From: JACVRW01 sp963764665
GTDB lineage: Bacteria; Actinomycetota; Thermoleophilia; Solirubrobacterales; Thermoleophilaceae
Reading direction: 5' to 3'
Assembly (NCBI GenBank): GCA_963764665.1
Contig: CAVXTL010000002.1
Span: 136,951 to 200,950 of the forward strand
Length of the DNA stretch: 64,000 nucleotides
The position numbers and the translations under genes were made by a program. The number at the start of each line of letters is the position of its first letter. The first letter of the stretch is position 1. The notes under the pieces were generated by a model. It was not told the DNA's origin. It did no database searches and was given only the letters and a program-made list of their open reading frames with translations. Positions 40,598 through 49,065 of this stretch are shown here, in pieces.

Positions 40598-41779
40598 ATG
40601 AGGCCGACCGAGGCCACCGAGTCCCCATCTCTCCCCGCGTCGATCGACCAGCTACCCCTGGTCTCGGTGGTGATCCCCTGTCTCAACGAGGCGGAGAACA
40701 TCGCGCGCTGCGTCACGGGCGCGCGTGACGCGCTCGAGAAGGCCGGGCTGGACGGAGAGATCATCGTGGCCGACAACGCCTCCGACGACGACAGCGCCGA
40801 GCTCGCGCGGCGGGCGGGCGCGACGGTCGTGCAGGAGCGTCGGCGCGGCTACGGCAGCGCCTACATGGCCGGCTTCGACGCCGCTCGGGGCCGCTACATC
40901 GTCATGGCGGACGCCGACCTCACCTACGACTTCGAGGAGATCCCGCGCTTCGTCCGCGAGCTCGAGGAGGGCGCCGACTTCGTGGTGGGCGACCGGATGG
41001 ACAACATCCAGCCCGGGGCGATGCCGTGGCTGCACCGCTACGTGGGGAACCCCGTGCTCACGCGCGTCCTCAACCTCTTCTACCGCACCGGCGTGAAGGA
41101 CGCCCACTGTGGAATGCGTGCCGTGCGCAGAGACATCCTCCCGCGCCTCGACCTGCGGTCGACGGGCATGGAGTTCGCCTCGGAGATGGTCATCCGGGCG
41201 GCCAAGGAGAACCTCGAGATCCGCCAGTTCCCGATCGAGTACCACCCGCGCGGCGGCGAGTCGAAGCTCTCGAGCTTCCGCGACGGCTGGCGGCACCTGC
41301 GCTTCCTGTTGGTGCACAGCCCCACCCACCTGTTCGTGATTCCGGGCACGCTGATGGCCGCGCTCGGCACGCTGATCTCGCTGACCGTGCTGCTCCAGCT
41401 CAACGTGTTCGGTCGTGAGTGGGACCTGCACTCGATGGTGGCCGGCGCGATGCTGATGATCGTGGGCACGCAGGTGGTGGCACTCGGCCTCTGCGCCCAT
41501 GCCTACGGCACCTACTTCATGGCGGAGCGCGACCCGTGGTTCGACCGGATGCGGGCTCGTTTCAGGCTCGAGCACGGGCTGATGCTCGGCGGTTTCCTGA
41601 TTCTCGCGGGGCTGGGGCTGTCCGCAGTCATCGTCGGCATCTGGGTCGACCGTGGCTTCGGCGCGCTCTCGGAGGAGCGGCTCGCGCTGCTCGCGGCCAC
41701 TCTGCTGATCGTCGGAATCCAGATCTTCTTCTCGTCGTTCCTCCTCTCGATTCTCGGCCTGCGCCGCCGAACCGACTAG
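40598..41779 (+). CDS. Membrane-bound GT2 glycosyltransferase (polyprenyl-phosphate sugar synthase type)
   Basis: This 393-residue protein has the N-terminal GT-A domain SVVIPCLNEAENIARCVTGA, VADNASDDDSAELARRAG and VMADADLTYDF with the metal-binding DAD. PIEYHPRGGESKLSSFRDGW is typical of DPM1/GtrB-like enzymes that load a sugar onto polyprenyl phosphate. Four membrane spans follow (from about residue 245). The lipid-linked sugar would serve GT-C enzymes such as the DUF2142-like protein two genes downstream. It is preceded by a 97-base gap with a possible TACGAT box. Confidence 0.85.
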   Translation: MRPTEATESPSLPASIDQLPLVSVVIPCLNEAENIARCVTGARDALEKAGLDGEIIVADNASDDDSAELARRAGATVVQERRRGYGSAYMAGFDAARGRYIVMADADLTYDFEEIPRFVRELEEGADFVVGDRMDNIQPGAMPWLHRYVGNPVLTRVLNLFYRTGVKDAHCGMRAVRRDILPRLDLRSTGMEFASEMVIRAAKENLEIRQFPIEYHPRGGESKLSSFRDGWRHLRFLLVHSPTHLFVIPGTLMAALGTLISLTVLLQLNVFGREWDLHSMVAGAMLMIVGTQVVALGLCAHAYGTYFMAERDPWFDRMRARFRLEHGLMLGGFLILAGLGLSAVIVGIWVDRGFGALSEERLALLAATLLIVGIQIFFSSFLLSILGLRRRTD

Positions 41780-41781
41780 GA

Positions 41782-42378
41782 ATGCGCATCGCGGCCGCGG
41801 TCGCGGCGGGCTCGCTGCTTCTGCTCGCGGCGCTCGGCCTGGTCCTCACGGACTCGAAGCCGCGCCAGTCCGGGAGCAACTACGTGCTCGAGGCCGGGCC
41901 GGTCAAGGAGATCGACGGAAACGGCGTGCGCTGCCAGCGCGACACGCCGCTGGCGGCCGACACGGACCGGGTCAGGATCCTGCTCGGCACCAACGGACGA
42001 CCCACGCCGAGGGTGGAGGTGACCGCCACCAGCGACGGCCGCCGCGTCCTCGCGGGGAGCCTGCCCGCCGGCGGCAGCCAGGGCCACGTCGTGGTTCCGC
42101 TGACACCCGTGAACAGGGTGGCTCGCACCGCCCGGGTCTGCGTCCGTATCCGCGGCACGGGGCAAACCGTCCTGTTCGGGTCGCACGGCCTCATGCGGCT
42201 CGAGTGGCTGCGGCCCGGCAGTGAGACCTGGCTCGATCGGCTTCCGACCGTCACGCGGCGCTTCGGCTACGGCAAGGCCAACGCGTTCGGGTCGTGGCTG
42301 CTCCCGATCGCGGGGCTCGTGCTCCTGCTGGCCTGGCTGCTGGCGGGCCGCCTGCTCCTGAGGGAGCTGCGCGCATGA
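41782..42378 (+). CDS. Membrane-anchored extracytoplasmic protein, unknown
   Basis: This 198-residue protein has an N-terminal membrane anchor or signal (IAAAVAAGSLLLLAALGLVL), a beta-rich extracytoplasmic region (DRVRILLGTNGRPTPRVEVT, RVCVRIRGTG) with Cys at VRCQRD and RVCVRI, and a C-terminal span (SWLLPIAGLVLLLAWLLAGR). The gene starts two bases after the GT2 stop and overlaps the DUF2142-like gene (ATGA), so the three are one unit: sugar-lipid synthase, this protein, and probable sugar transferase. It may be an accessory subunit. Similar small proteins next to DUF2142 genes are not named in my knowledge. Confidence 0.7.
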   Translation: MRIAAAVAAGSLLLLAALGLVLTDSKPRQSGSNYVLEAGPVKEIDGNGVRCQRDTPLAADTDRVRILLGTNGRPTPRVEVTATSDGRRVLAGSLPAGGSQGHVVVPLTPVNRVARTARVCVRIRGTGQTVLFGSHGLMRLEWLRPGSETWLDRLPTVTRRFGYGKANAFGSWLLPIAGLVLLLAWLLAGRLLLRELRA

Positions 42379-43847
42379 GGAGGATCCCGGCGGCCGCGCG
42401 CTGGTGCGCGCTGGTGGCGTTCGCGAATGCGCTCGTGTGGTCGCTCGTCACGCCGCCGTTCCACGTGCCCGACGAGACGGTGCACGTGGCCTACCTCCAG
42501 CAGCTCGCAGAGACCGGGCGCATCCCCAACAAGCCGGGCGCCACCGTCTTCTCGGCCGAGGAGGCCGCGGTGCTGGACGCGCTCCGGTTCAACTCGGTGG
42601 TGGGGAGCGCGCGTGACCGTCCCGTGTACACAGAGGCCCAGCAGCGCGCGATTCGCACGGCCAACGAGGCCGACCGCAGACGCGTGAGCGGGGGCGGCAC
42701 CGCCGAGAGCTCGAGCCAGCCGCCGCTGTTCTACGCGTACGAGTCGATCGGCTACCTCGCCTCCCCCTGGCGCGGCCTGCTCGAGCGGGTCTGGCTGATG
42801 CGGCTGATGTCGGCCCTTCTCTGCGCGGCCACGGTTCTCTTCACCTGGCTCTTCCTGCGGGAGCTGATGCCCAGCGAGCCCTGGGCATGGACCGTGGGGG
42901 CGCTGGCGGTCGCCTTCCAGCCGCTGTTCGGGTTCACGGCCAGCGGCATCACCCCCGACTCGCTGTTCTTCGCCGCCTCCGCGGCGCTCCTCTGGGCGCT
43001 CGCACGTGCCTTCCGCCACGGCCTCACCCCGGAGCGTGGAGCCGTGATCGGCGCCGCGGTGGCCGTGGGCCTGCTGTCCAAGCTCAACTTCCTCGCGCTG
43101 CTGCCCGGGGTGCTCCTGGGCGTGGTCCTGCTGGTGTGGCGCGCTCGCCGTGGCGGATCCCCGCGTCCCGCCGCGCTCGGCGCCGCGGTGGCGTGCGCCA
43201 TCCCGGCGGCCGTGGCGGTGGTCTACGTGGCGCTCAACGAGCTGGTCTGGGATCGCACCGCGTGGGGCGGAGGGGTGGGGGTGGCCGCGCGCACGGCGGC
43301 CGGCACGGGCTCGCACGCGTTCGACGCGATCACGCTCACGGACCAGTTGAGCTACACCTGGCAGCTCTACCTGCCGCGCCTCCCGTTCATGGACTCGGAG
43401 TTCTTCCACTTCCCCGGATGGGAGACGTGGTACCGCGGGTTCATCGGCGAGTTCGGCTGGCTCGACACCACGTTCGACCTCTGGGTCTACAGGGTCTCGC
43501 TCGTGGTCACCATCCCGCTGGTGGTCCTCGCCGCAGCCGCGCTGTGGCGCCGGCGGGCAGCGCTGCGCGAGCGGCTTCCGGAGATCCTCACGTACGCCGC
43601 GCTCGTGTTCGGGATCCTCGTGTCGATCGGCGTGCTCGGGATTCGCTACCGCCAGAACACCGGCTTCGAGTTCGAGCAGGCGCGCTACCTGCTTCCGTTC
43701 CTGCCGCTGTACGCCGCCGCGGTGGCCGCGGCTGCGATCGGCGCCGGACGCCGCTTCGCCAGGCCCGTGGGCGCGCTGCTCGTGGCCTTCGCGGCGGTGC
43801 ACGGGCTGTTCGCCCAGCTGCTGGTGATCTCCCGCTTCTACGGCTGA
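42375..43847 (+). CDS. DUF2142-like polytopic membrane protein, probable GT-C glycosyltransferase
   Basis: This 490-residue protein has about 11-12 membrane spans. The first extracytoplasmic loop carries PPFHVPDETVHVAYLQQLAE; the PDE motif matches DUF2142 and the acidic first-loop catalytic motifs of GT-C enzymes. Further on, GFTASGITPDSLFFAASAAL and YRQNTGFEFEQARYLLPFLP are characteristic of the family. By analogy it would move a sugar from a polyprenyl-phosphate donor, made by the GT2 at 40598-41779, onto the glycan outside the membrane. Its 3' end overlaps the convergent GT2-GT4 gene by ten bases. Confidence 0.8.
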   Translation: MRRIPAAARWCALVAFANALVWSLVTPPFHVPDETVHVAYLQQLAETGRIPNKPGATVFSAEEAAVLDALRFNSVVGSARDRPVYTEAQQRAIRTANEADRRRVSGGGTAESSSQPPLFYAYESIGYLASPWRGLLERVWLMRLMSALLCAATVLFTWLFLRELMPSEPWAWTVGALAVAFQPLFGFTASGITPDSLFFAASAALLWALARAFRHGLTPERGAVIGAAVAVGLLSKLNFLALLPGVLLGVVLLVWRARRGGSPRPAALGAAVACAIPAAVAVVYVALNELVWDRTAWGGGVGVAARTAAGTGSHAFDAITLTDQLSYTWQLYLPRLPFMDSEFFHFPGWETWYRGFIGEFGWLDTTFDLWVYRVSLVVTIPLVVLAAAALWRRRAALRERLPEILTYAALVFGILVSIGVLGIRYRQNTGFEFEQARYLLPFLPLYAAAVAAAAIGAGRRFARPVGALLVAFAAVHGLFAQLLVISRFYG

Positions 43848-45928
43848 CCGGCCAGGAGCGCGGCCTCGCGCCGGGCGAGCGCGGCGCGCAGCCCCTCCTC
43901 CACCTGGCGGCCCGCGTGCTCCCAGTCGGCGTCGCGCACGAAGGCCAGGCCGGCCTCCGAGCGCCGGCGCCACAGGTCGTCGGTGGTGAGCAGGCGCTCG
44001 AGCGCGTCGGCAAGCGCGTCGGGGTCCGCCTCCGCGAGCTCCACCGGGCCGCCCGTGCCGAACTCCGCCTCCGGGCTCCCGCCGGCCAGGTCCACGCACG
44101 GCAGGCCGCAGGCCATCATCTCCTGGGGGATCAGCGAGTAGTTGGTCATCGACAGGCACAGGCCCACGGTGGCCTCCGCGTACACGCCGGCCAGCGTCTC
44201 CGGGCTGGCGATCCCGAGTGACTCGTGCGGGAAGCTCGTCTTGAGCGGCTGCTCGCTGCCGAAGATCAGGATGCGCACGTCGGGGCGGCGGCGCCGGAGC
44301 TCGTGCAGCGCCAGCAGTCCCAGCGGAACGGCCCGGCGCGGCGTGGCGTCGCGCCCGTAGAACACGACCGTGTCGCGCCGGCGCGGGACGTCGCGCGGCC
44401 GGTACACGCCGTGATCCACGCCGAAGCGGAACGCCGAGCCGTCGTGGCCGTAGCGGTCGCGCATCAGCCGCTGCAGCCAGACGCTGCTCGAGATCGGATA
44501 GAGATCCTCGTGATAGGTCCGCTCGGCCCAGAGCCGCTCGACCGAGGTGCCGAAGAACTCCGGCTCGTGGTCGTGGACGAGGTATGCGCGGGCACGGCAG
44601 CCGTCGAGCAGCAGCGCGGGGTAGACGGTCTCCCAGCCGGTGGCCACCACCACGTCGGCCCCGTGCCACTCGGCGAAGCCCTTGAACACCGGAGCCCGGA
44701 GCGGGACGAACTCGGTCACGATCCGGTGCCGCAGCACCGATGCCCGCTCGGTGGCGTTACGGCCCAGCGGGTCGTACACCCACAGCGTGCAGGTGTGGCC
44801 CATCCGCTCGAGCCAGTGGACGATCTGGAAGATCGAGCTGTGGCCGCCGCTGCCGCGCCCGAACCCGGGGATCACCACCGCAAAGTGGAGCCGCTCGCGT
44901 GTCGCCATCCCCGGCACCGGCGCCTCGAGCGGGGCCGGCCCCTCCTTCGAGAGCCGGGCCACCTCCTCCCACAGCGGCGCCGCGAGCGTGGCCTCCACCG
45001 CGCGCGGGCCGGCCTCCGCGCCGGACCGGCCTTCGAGCGAGATCGCCCGCCGCACGCCGGCGGGCAGGCGGTCCGCGCGCGAGCCCAGGCCGGCGAACAG
45101 CTGCCGGGTGGAGTGGTGCAGCGCCGAGCGCGCGGTCCAGCGCGCCCGACGGCCGGCCGGCCACGAGCGCTCGCGCATCCAGCGGCGGTCCGCGGCCACC
45201 TGCCGCCGAGTCACGCCCACCACGCTGCGCGGCGTGAGCGGCTCCACGTGGCCGAGCGTCTCCCGCAGGCCGCGGTACTCGTCGAAGTAGCGGCGCATGA
45301 ACTCCACCGGGCCGTAGTCGTGGGCGTGGAGCACGGCCGCCCCCGGCTCGTAGACCTTGCTCCAGCCGGCGGCGAGCATGGCGCGCGCGAAGGCCTGGTC
45401 CTCGGCGTACGGCACGTCGGGGAAGCGGATCTCCTCCCAGCAGTCGCGGCGGTAGCACGCGTTCACGTTCGAGAGGAACACGGCGTCGCCCGGACCCTGG
45501 AGCACCGGGTGACCGTTGGGCGCGAACGAGGCGAAGAACGCGGCAAGCTCTCGGGCGATCATCGGGCTCGTGCCCTCGAGCGGGAGGTGCGGGCCGTACG
45601 CGGCGCCCACCCGCTCGCCGAGCGTGAAGGCGCGGCGGTACGCGTCGAGCCAGCCGGGGAGCGGCACCGCATCCTGGGTGAGGAAGCAGATCAGCTCACC
45701 CGAGCTGCGCTCCGCTCCGAGGTTGCGCGTGCGGCCGTGGCCGAACTCCTCGGGGGCGATCGGGATCACCTCGGCCCCGGCGGCGCGCGCCAGCTCCTGC
45801 GAGCCGTCCCGCGACCCGGAGTCGATCACGAGCACCTCGTCGGGACGCTCGGCGTGCAGCGCCTCGAGCAGCCGCCCGAGCGACTCGGCCCCGTCCTTGA
45901 CCGGGATGACCACGGAGACCGTGGCCAT
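43838..45928 (-). CDS. GT2-GT4 fusion glycosyltransferase (WsaF-like), intact copy
   Basis: This 696-residue paralogue matches the frameshifted 15092-17210 gene along its whole length. The GT2 part shows TVSVVIPVKDGAESLGRLLE, IDSGSRDGSQELARAAGAEV, FGHGRTRNLGAERSSGELIC and FLTQDAVPLPGWLDAY. The GT4 part begins near 350 with VVIPGFGRGSGGHSSIFQIV and shows VVVATGWETVYPALLLDG, YLVHDHEPEFFGTSVERLW and EATVGLCLSMTNYSLIPQEM. WsaF-type enzymes are rhamnosyltransferases, so rhamnose is a reasonable guess for the donor. The ATG overlaps the stop of the coiled-coil gene upstream (TGATG), and the gene ends the wzt-wzm string, placing it in the ABC-exported glycan pathway. Confidence 0.87.
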   Translation of the reverse strand: MATVSVVIPVKDGAESLGRLLEALHAERPDEVLVIDSGSRDGSQELARAAGAEVIPIAPEEFGHGRTRNLGAERSSGELICFLTQDAVPLPGWLDAYRRAFTLGERVGAAYGPHLPLEGTSPMIARELAAFFASFAPNGHPVLQGPGDAVFLSNVNACYRRDCWEEIRFPDVPYAEDQAFARAMLAAGWSKVYEPGAAVLHAHDYGPVEFMRRYFDEYRGLRETLGHVEPLTPRSVVGVTRRQVAADRRWMRERSWPAGRRARWTARSALHHSTRQLFAGLGSRADRLPAGVRRAISLEGRSGAEAGPRAVEATLAAPLWEEVARLSKEGPAPLEAPVPGMATRERLHFAVVIPGFGRGSGGHSSIFQIVHWLERMGHTCTLWVYDPLGRNATERASVLRHRIVTEFVPLRAPVFKGFAEWHGADVVVATGWETVYPALLLDGCRARAYLVHDHEPEFFGTSVERLWAERTYHEDLYPISSSVWLQRLMRDRYGHDGSAFRFGVDHGVYRPRDVPRRRDTVVFYGRDATPRRAVPLGLLALHELRRRRPDVRILIFGSEQPLKTSFPHESLGIASPETLAGVYAEATVGLCLSMTNYSLIPQEMMACGLPCVDLAGGSPEAEFGTGGPVELAEADPDALADALERLLTTDDLWRRRSEAGLAFVRDADWEHAGRQVEEGLRAALARREAALLAGQP

Positions 45929-46212
45929 CAGTCGGCCTCCTCGCGCGCCGCCCGCATCCTGGCCGGAGCCCCGGCCAGCCGGCCGCGGGCCTTCTTGGCC
46001 AGACGGGAGACCTCCCGGGCGCCGCGCACGGCGGCGCGGAACTGGCCGGCCCCCGGGCGCTCCATGAGCGCGTTCAGGTCCACGCCCCAGCGATCGAGCC
46101 AGTAGCTCCGGTCCTGGGCCTCCGCGAGCGCGTCGTGCGCCCGCGCGATCTGCTCGGCGTGCTCGCGCTCGAGTACGTCGAGCCGCGCCCGAAGTGGATC
46201 GCCATCGCTCAC
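45928..46212 (-). CDS. Small coiled-coil protein with SYWLDRW motif
   Basis: This 94-residue protein starts at GTG, overlapping the permease stop (GTGA). Residues 5-45 are heptad-like (PLRARLDVLEREHAEQIARA, then HDALAEAQDRSYWLDRW), followed by GVDLNALMERP and a basic amphipathic tail (EVSRLAKKARGRLAGAPARM). The same module, almost residue for residue, forms the N-terminus of the methyltransferase at 19710-20963. That makes it a portable domain, probably a dimerisation or docking element for glycan enzymes. It sits between the ABC exporter and the GT2-GT4 enzyme in one overlapping string. Confidence 0.7.
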   Translation of the reverse strand: MSDGDPLRARLDVLEREHAEQIARAHDALAEAQDRSYWLDRWGVDLNALMERPGAGQFRAAVRGAREVSRLAKKARGRLAGAPARMRAAREEAD

Positions 46213-47052
46213 AGGTCCTCGGCGATCCGCGGCGCCTCGCGCGTGAAGACCCAGAGGCCGAGCGCGAAGCTCAGCAGCCACGACGCCAGCGGGATCAGGA
46301 GCCACGGGCTCGCCGCCGATGAGGTCGGCGGCGGTGGGGGCGCTCGGGGTCGATCACGGCGTGACGCCACTGGGTGAAGATCGCCGTGAGCGGATTGGCC
46401 ATCGCCAGGCTCTCGATGCTGTCGGGCAGGAAGGTGGTCACGTAGATCACCGGCGACGCGTAGAAGAGGATCTGCAGCGCCACCTCCCAGATCGGCTGCA
46501 TGTCGCGGTAGCGCACGTAGAGGGCGGACACGAGCATCGCCACGCCGGTGGCGAACACCACGAGCAGCACCAGCAGCGGCACCAGCTCCAGCCAGCTCAG
46601 CGCGCGGCTCGATGCCCGACGCCGAGGACGAACGCGAACACCACGATCATGTTCAGCCCGAGGTTGAAGAGCGCGTGCAGCGACACCGACAGCGGGATCA
46701 CCAGGCGCGGGAAGCGCACCTTCCGCAGCAGGTTCTCGCGCTCGACGAGCGAGGTAACGCCGCGGCTCGTGGTCTCCGAGAAGAAGGTGAACATCACGAT
46801 CGAGGAGAGCAGGTAGACCGGGTAGTGCTTGATGTCCCCGCCGAGGCGCACGACCTCGGTGAACACGAAGTAGAGGACGCCGAACAGCAGCAGCGGACGC
46901 ATCAGCGTCCACACGTAGCCGAGCGCCGAGCCGAAGAAGCGCAGCTTGAAGTCGGTGACCGCGAGCATCCAGATGAGGCCCCAGAAGCGGCGTACGTCGT
47001 CGCCGAGCGCGGACGGTCCGCGATAGCGCGACGCGACGGGCTGGGCGCTCAC
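46209..47052 (-). CDS. wzm: ABC-2 type polysaccharide exporter permease (Wzm/TagG-like), frameshifted
   Basis: About 281 residues expected. The first 140 are in one frame (FWGLIWMLAVTDFKLRFFGS, ALGYVWTLMRPLLLFGVLYF, LLSSIVMFTFFSETTSRG, ENLLRKVRFPRLVIPLSVSL). Near 46618 the frame changes to WLELVPLLVLLVVFATGVAM, YVRYRDMQPIWEVALQILFY and ASPVIYVTTFLPDSIESLAM. At 46310-46345 one or two further shifts lead to PWLLIPLASWLLSFALGLWV and the stop. The six-span ABC-2 fold is complete when the frames are joined. It would form the membrane channel with the Wzt-like ATPase whose stop overlaps its GTG start (GTGA). Two or three breaks in one gene suggest real decay or poor local assembly. Confidence 0.75.
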
Positions 47053-48312
47053 GAGCGCTCGATCTCGAGGCTTGTGGGCAGGTCGGTCACGCCACCCGTG
47101 ATGCCGCCGCCCTCGACTGTCAGCGACCTGGCGTCCTCGCGGGAGTCAATCACGCGGGGCGCGGGGTCCCAGACGCTGGCGGCGGGCGTGAGCGTGTAGC
47201 GGCGCGGGGCGAGCCAGTTCTCGAAGGAGAGCCTGACGGTCACCACCTCGACCGGCTTCGAAGTGCCCCAGCGGCCCGTGTGTGGACGTGGTGGCCACGA
47301 AGATCGTGTGCTGCGCCTGGTTGCGGAAGGCAACCGTGAATATCGGGTTGTCCACCGGTTGGCGAACCTCCGCTTCGAGGCACACCTGGGCCACACCGCC
47401 CTGCGCGCAGGTGAGGATCGGCTCACCGCTCGGGTCCTCGCACCAGACGCGCCGGAGGCGAACCTCGCCACCCTGGGGACCCTCGGCCTCGCCCGTGGCG
47501 GCGGTCGTGCCGAAGTTGACCTCGTGGTACTGGCGGGCGATCTCCTCGGCCGGTCCGATCTCGAGCACCCGCCCGGTCTCGATCAGCATCGCGCGATCGC
47601 AGAAGCGCTCGACCGTGGCCATGTCGTGCGTGACGAAGAGGATCGTCTTGCCCTCGTCGCGCATGCTCTCGAACTTGTCGAAGCACTTGCGCTGGAAGGA
47701 CGCGTCGCCGACCGCGAGCACCTCGTCGATCAGCAGGACGTCGGCGTCCACCTGGACCGCCACGGAGAACCCGAGCCGGACGCTCATGCCGGAGGAGTAG
47801 TTCTTCAGCTTGAGGTCGAGGAACTCCTCGAGCTCCGCGAAGGCGATGATCTCGTCGAAGCGCTCGTTGGCCTGCTTGCGTGTGAGCCCGAGCATGATGG
47901 CGTTGATGAGGACGTTGTCGCGCGCGGTCAGATCGGGGTTGAAGCCCACCCCCAGCTCGATGAACGGCGAGAGCCGTCCCTTCAGCCGGATGTCGCCGGA
48001 GTCGACCCCGTAGATGCCGGCGAGGCACTTGAGCAGGGTGCTCTTGCCGCTCCCGTTGCGCCCGACGATCCCGAAGAACTCGCCCTCGCCGACCTCGAAC
48101 GACACGTCCTGGAGGGCCTCCAGCACCTCGTAGCCCCCTCCCGAGAAGGGGTGCAGAGCACGTTCCTTCAGCGTGTTGTAGCGCCGGTGCGGCAGGCGGA
48201 AGGCCTTGTGCACTTCCTCGACGACCACGACGGGCCCAGAAGCGGCGGGCCCGCGCGCGCGCTCAGCAGGGGTACGGGTGGCTGCGGCTTCCAAGCTGAC
48301 CGAAACTACCAA
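47049..48312 (-). CDS. wzt: ABC polysaccharide exporter ATPase with C-terminal glycan-binding domain (Wzt-like), one frameshift
   Basis: The N-terminal ATPase (about residues 28-270) has VEEVHKAFRLPHRRYNTLKE, Walker A GIVGRNGSGKSTLLKCLAGI, the signature NYSSGMSVRLGFSVAVQVDA, Walker B DVLLIDEVLAVGD and switch His in TILFVTHDMATVERFCDRAM. Residues 290-420 form the beta-sandwich typical of Wzt (VRLRRVWCEDPSGEP, FTVAFRNQAQHTIFVATTST). A shift near 47282 moves the last part to another frame (PVEVVTVRLSFENWLAPRRY). In Wzt this domain recognises the finished glycan for export. No ATG or GTG lies near the N-terminus, and TTG at 48312 or 48294 is assumed. Confidence 0.8.
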
Positions 48313-48339
48313 CCGGGTAACTCGCCTAGAGCTGCCCGG

Positions 48340-49017
48340 TCACCCCGAGAGGAGCCGGCCTCGCGCCAGGCGGAACAGCTCAAACGGCGAATGGAGGTCT
48401 GCTCGGCCCGGCATCGGGGGGCCGGCCATCGGATCGAGCACGACGATCAGGGCGAAACCTCCCCATAGCTGGTTCGCGTACGGCCCCTCCCGGCTGAGGT
48501 GGCCGGCCACGAGGTCGAGATCGACCTGCGCGACCTTCCCGTAGGCGCCGTAGTCCACCTGCTCGAGCCCGGCGCGCACCTCCTCGTTGGCGGCGTCGTG
48601 AGCCAGGATCAGCGTTGAGCGCAGCGACGCCGAGGACAGGAGCACGTCCATCTCCGCGGCCACGGCCGCTGTCCGGTGGTCGCCGTCCACCAGGACGAAG
48701 TCGACGTTGCGGCCGGCTCGCTCGAAGCCGGCGAGCACGTCGGGCAGCAGCCGGTGGCTGTCGCCCGTATGGAGGGTGGCGTTGTCGAGGGCACGCAGCT
48801 GCTCAGGGTGCTCGAGGTCAAAGCTGTGGACCTCCTGCGAGTGCCGGGCCATGCAGCGCAGGCTGCCGCCGCCCGCGGTGCCGATCTCGATGGCCAGCGA
48901 CGGGCGCAGCTGGTTGAGCAGCCCCTCGAGCACCGCCCGCTCCCCGGCCAGCATCTGCCAGGCGCCCGCGCCCAGGATCTCGAGGGCGAACGGGCCCGAT
49001 GTCACCCCCTCGGTCAC
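48340..49017 (-). CDS. Class I SAM methyltransferase (Methyltransf_24/CmcI-like)
   Basis: This 225-residue protein has MLAGERAVLEGLLNQLRPSL, AIEIGTAGGGSLRCMARHSQ (motif I), EVHSFDLEHPEQLRALDN, GDSHRLLPDVLAGF and VDFVLVDGDHRTAAVAAEMD. The DGDHR stretch is characteristic of the Methyltransf_24/cephalosporin-hydroxylase-like group, many of which modify sugars. It starts at GTG, with a TACCGT box nine bases upstream. It is divergent from the two-domain glycosyltransferase gene at 49066. Confidence 0.78.
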   Translation of the reverse strand: MTEGVTSGPFALEILGAGAWQMLAGERAVLEGLLNQLRPSLAIEIGTAGGGSLRCMARHSQEVHSFDLEHPEQLRALDNATLHTGDSHRLLPDVLAGFERAGRNVDFVLVDGDHRTAAVAAEMDVLLSSASLRSTLILAHDAANEEVRAGLEQVDYGAYGKVAQVDLDLVAGHLSREGPYANQLWGGFALIVVLDPMAGPPMPGRADLHSPFELFRLARGRLLSG

Positions 49018-49026
49018 CGGCGGCGC

Positions 49027-49032
49027 ACGGTA
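49027..49032 (-). promoter_or_regulatory. -10 box TACCGT
   Basis: TACCGT on the minus strand ends 9 bases before the GTG at 49017. Confidence 0.35.
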
Positions 49033-49052
49033 CCAGGAGGCGTGGGCCGATC

Positions 49053-49058
49053 TAGCAT
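49053..49058 (+). promoter_or_regulatory. -10 box TAGCAT
   Basis: TAGCAT ends 7 bases before the ATG at 49066. The alternative ATG at 49057 lies inside the box, so the box decides the start. Confidence 0.42.
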
Positions 49059-49065
49059 GTCGCCG

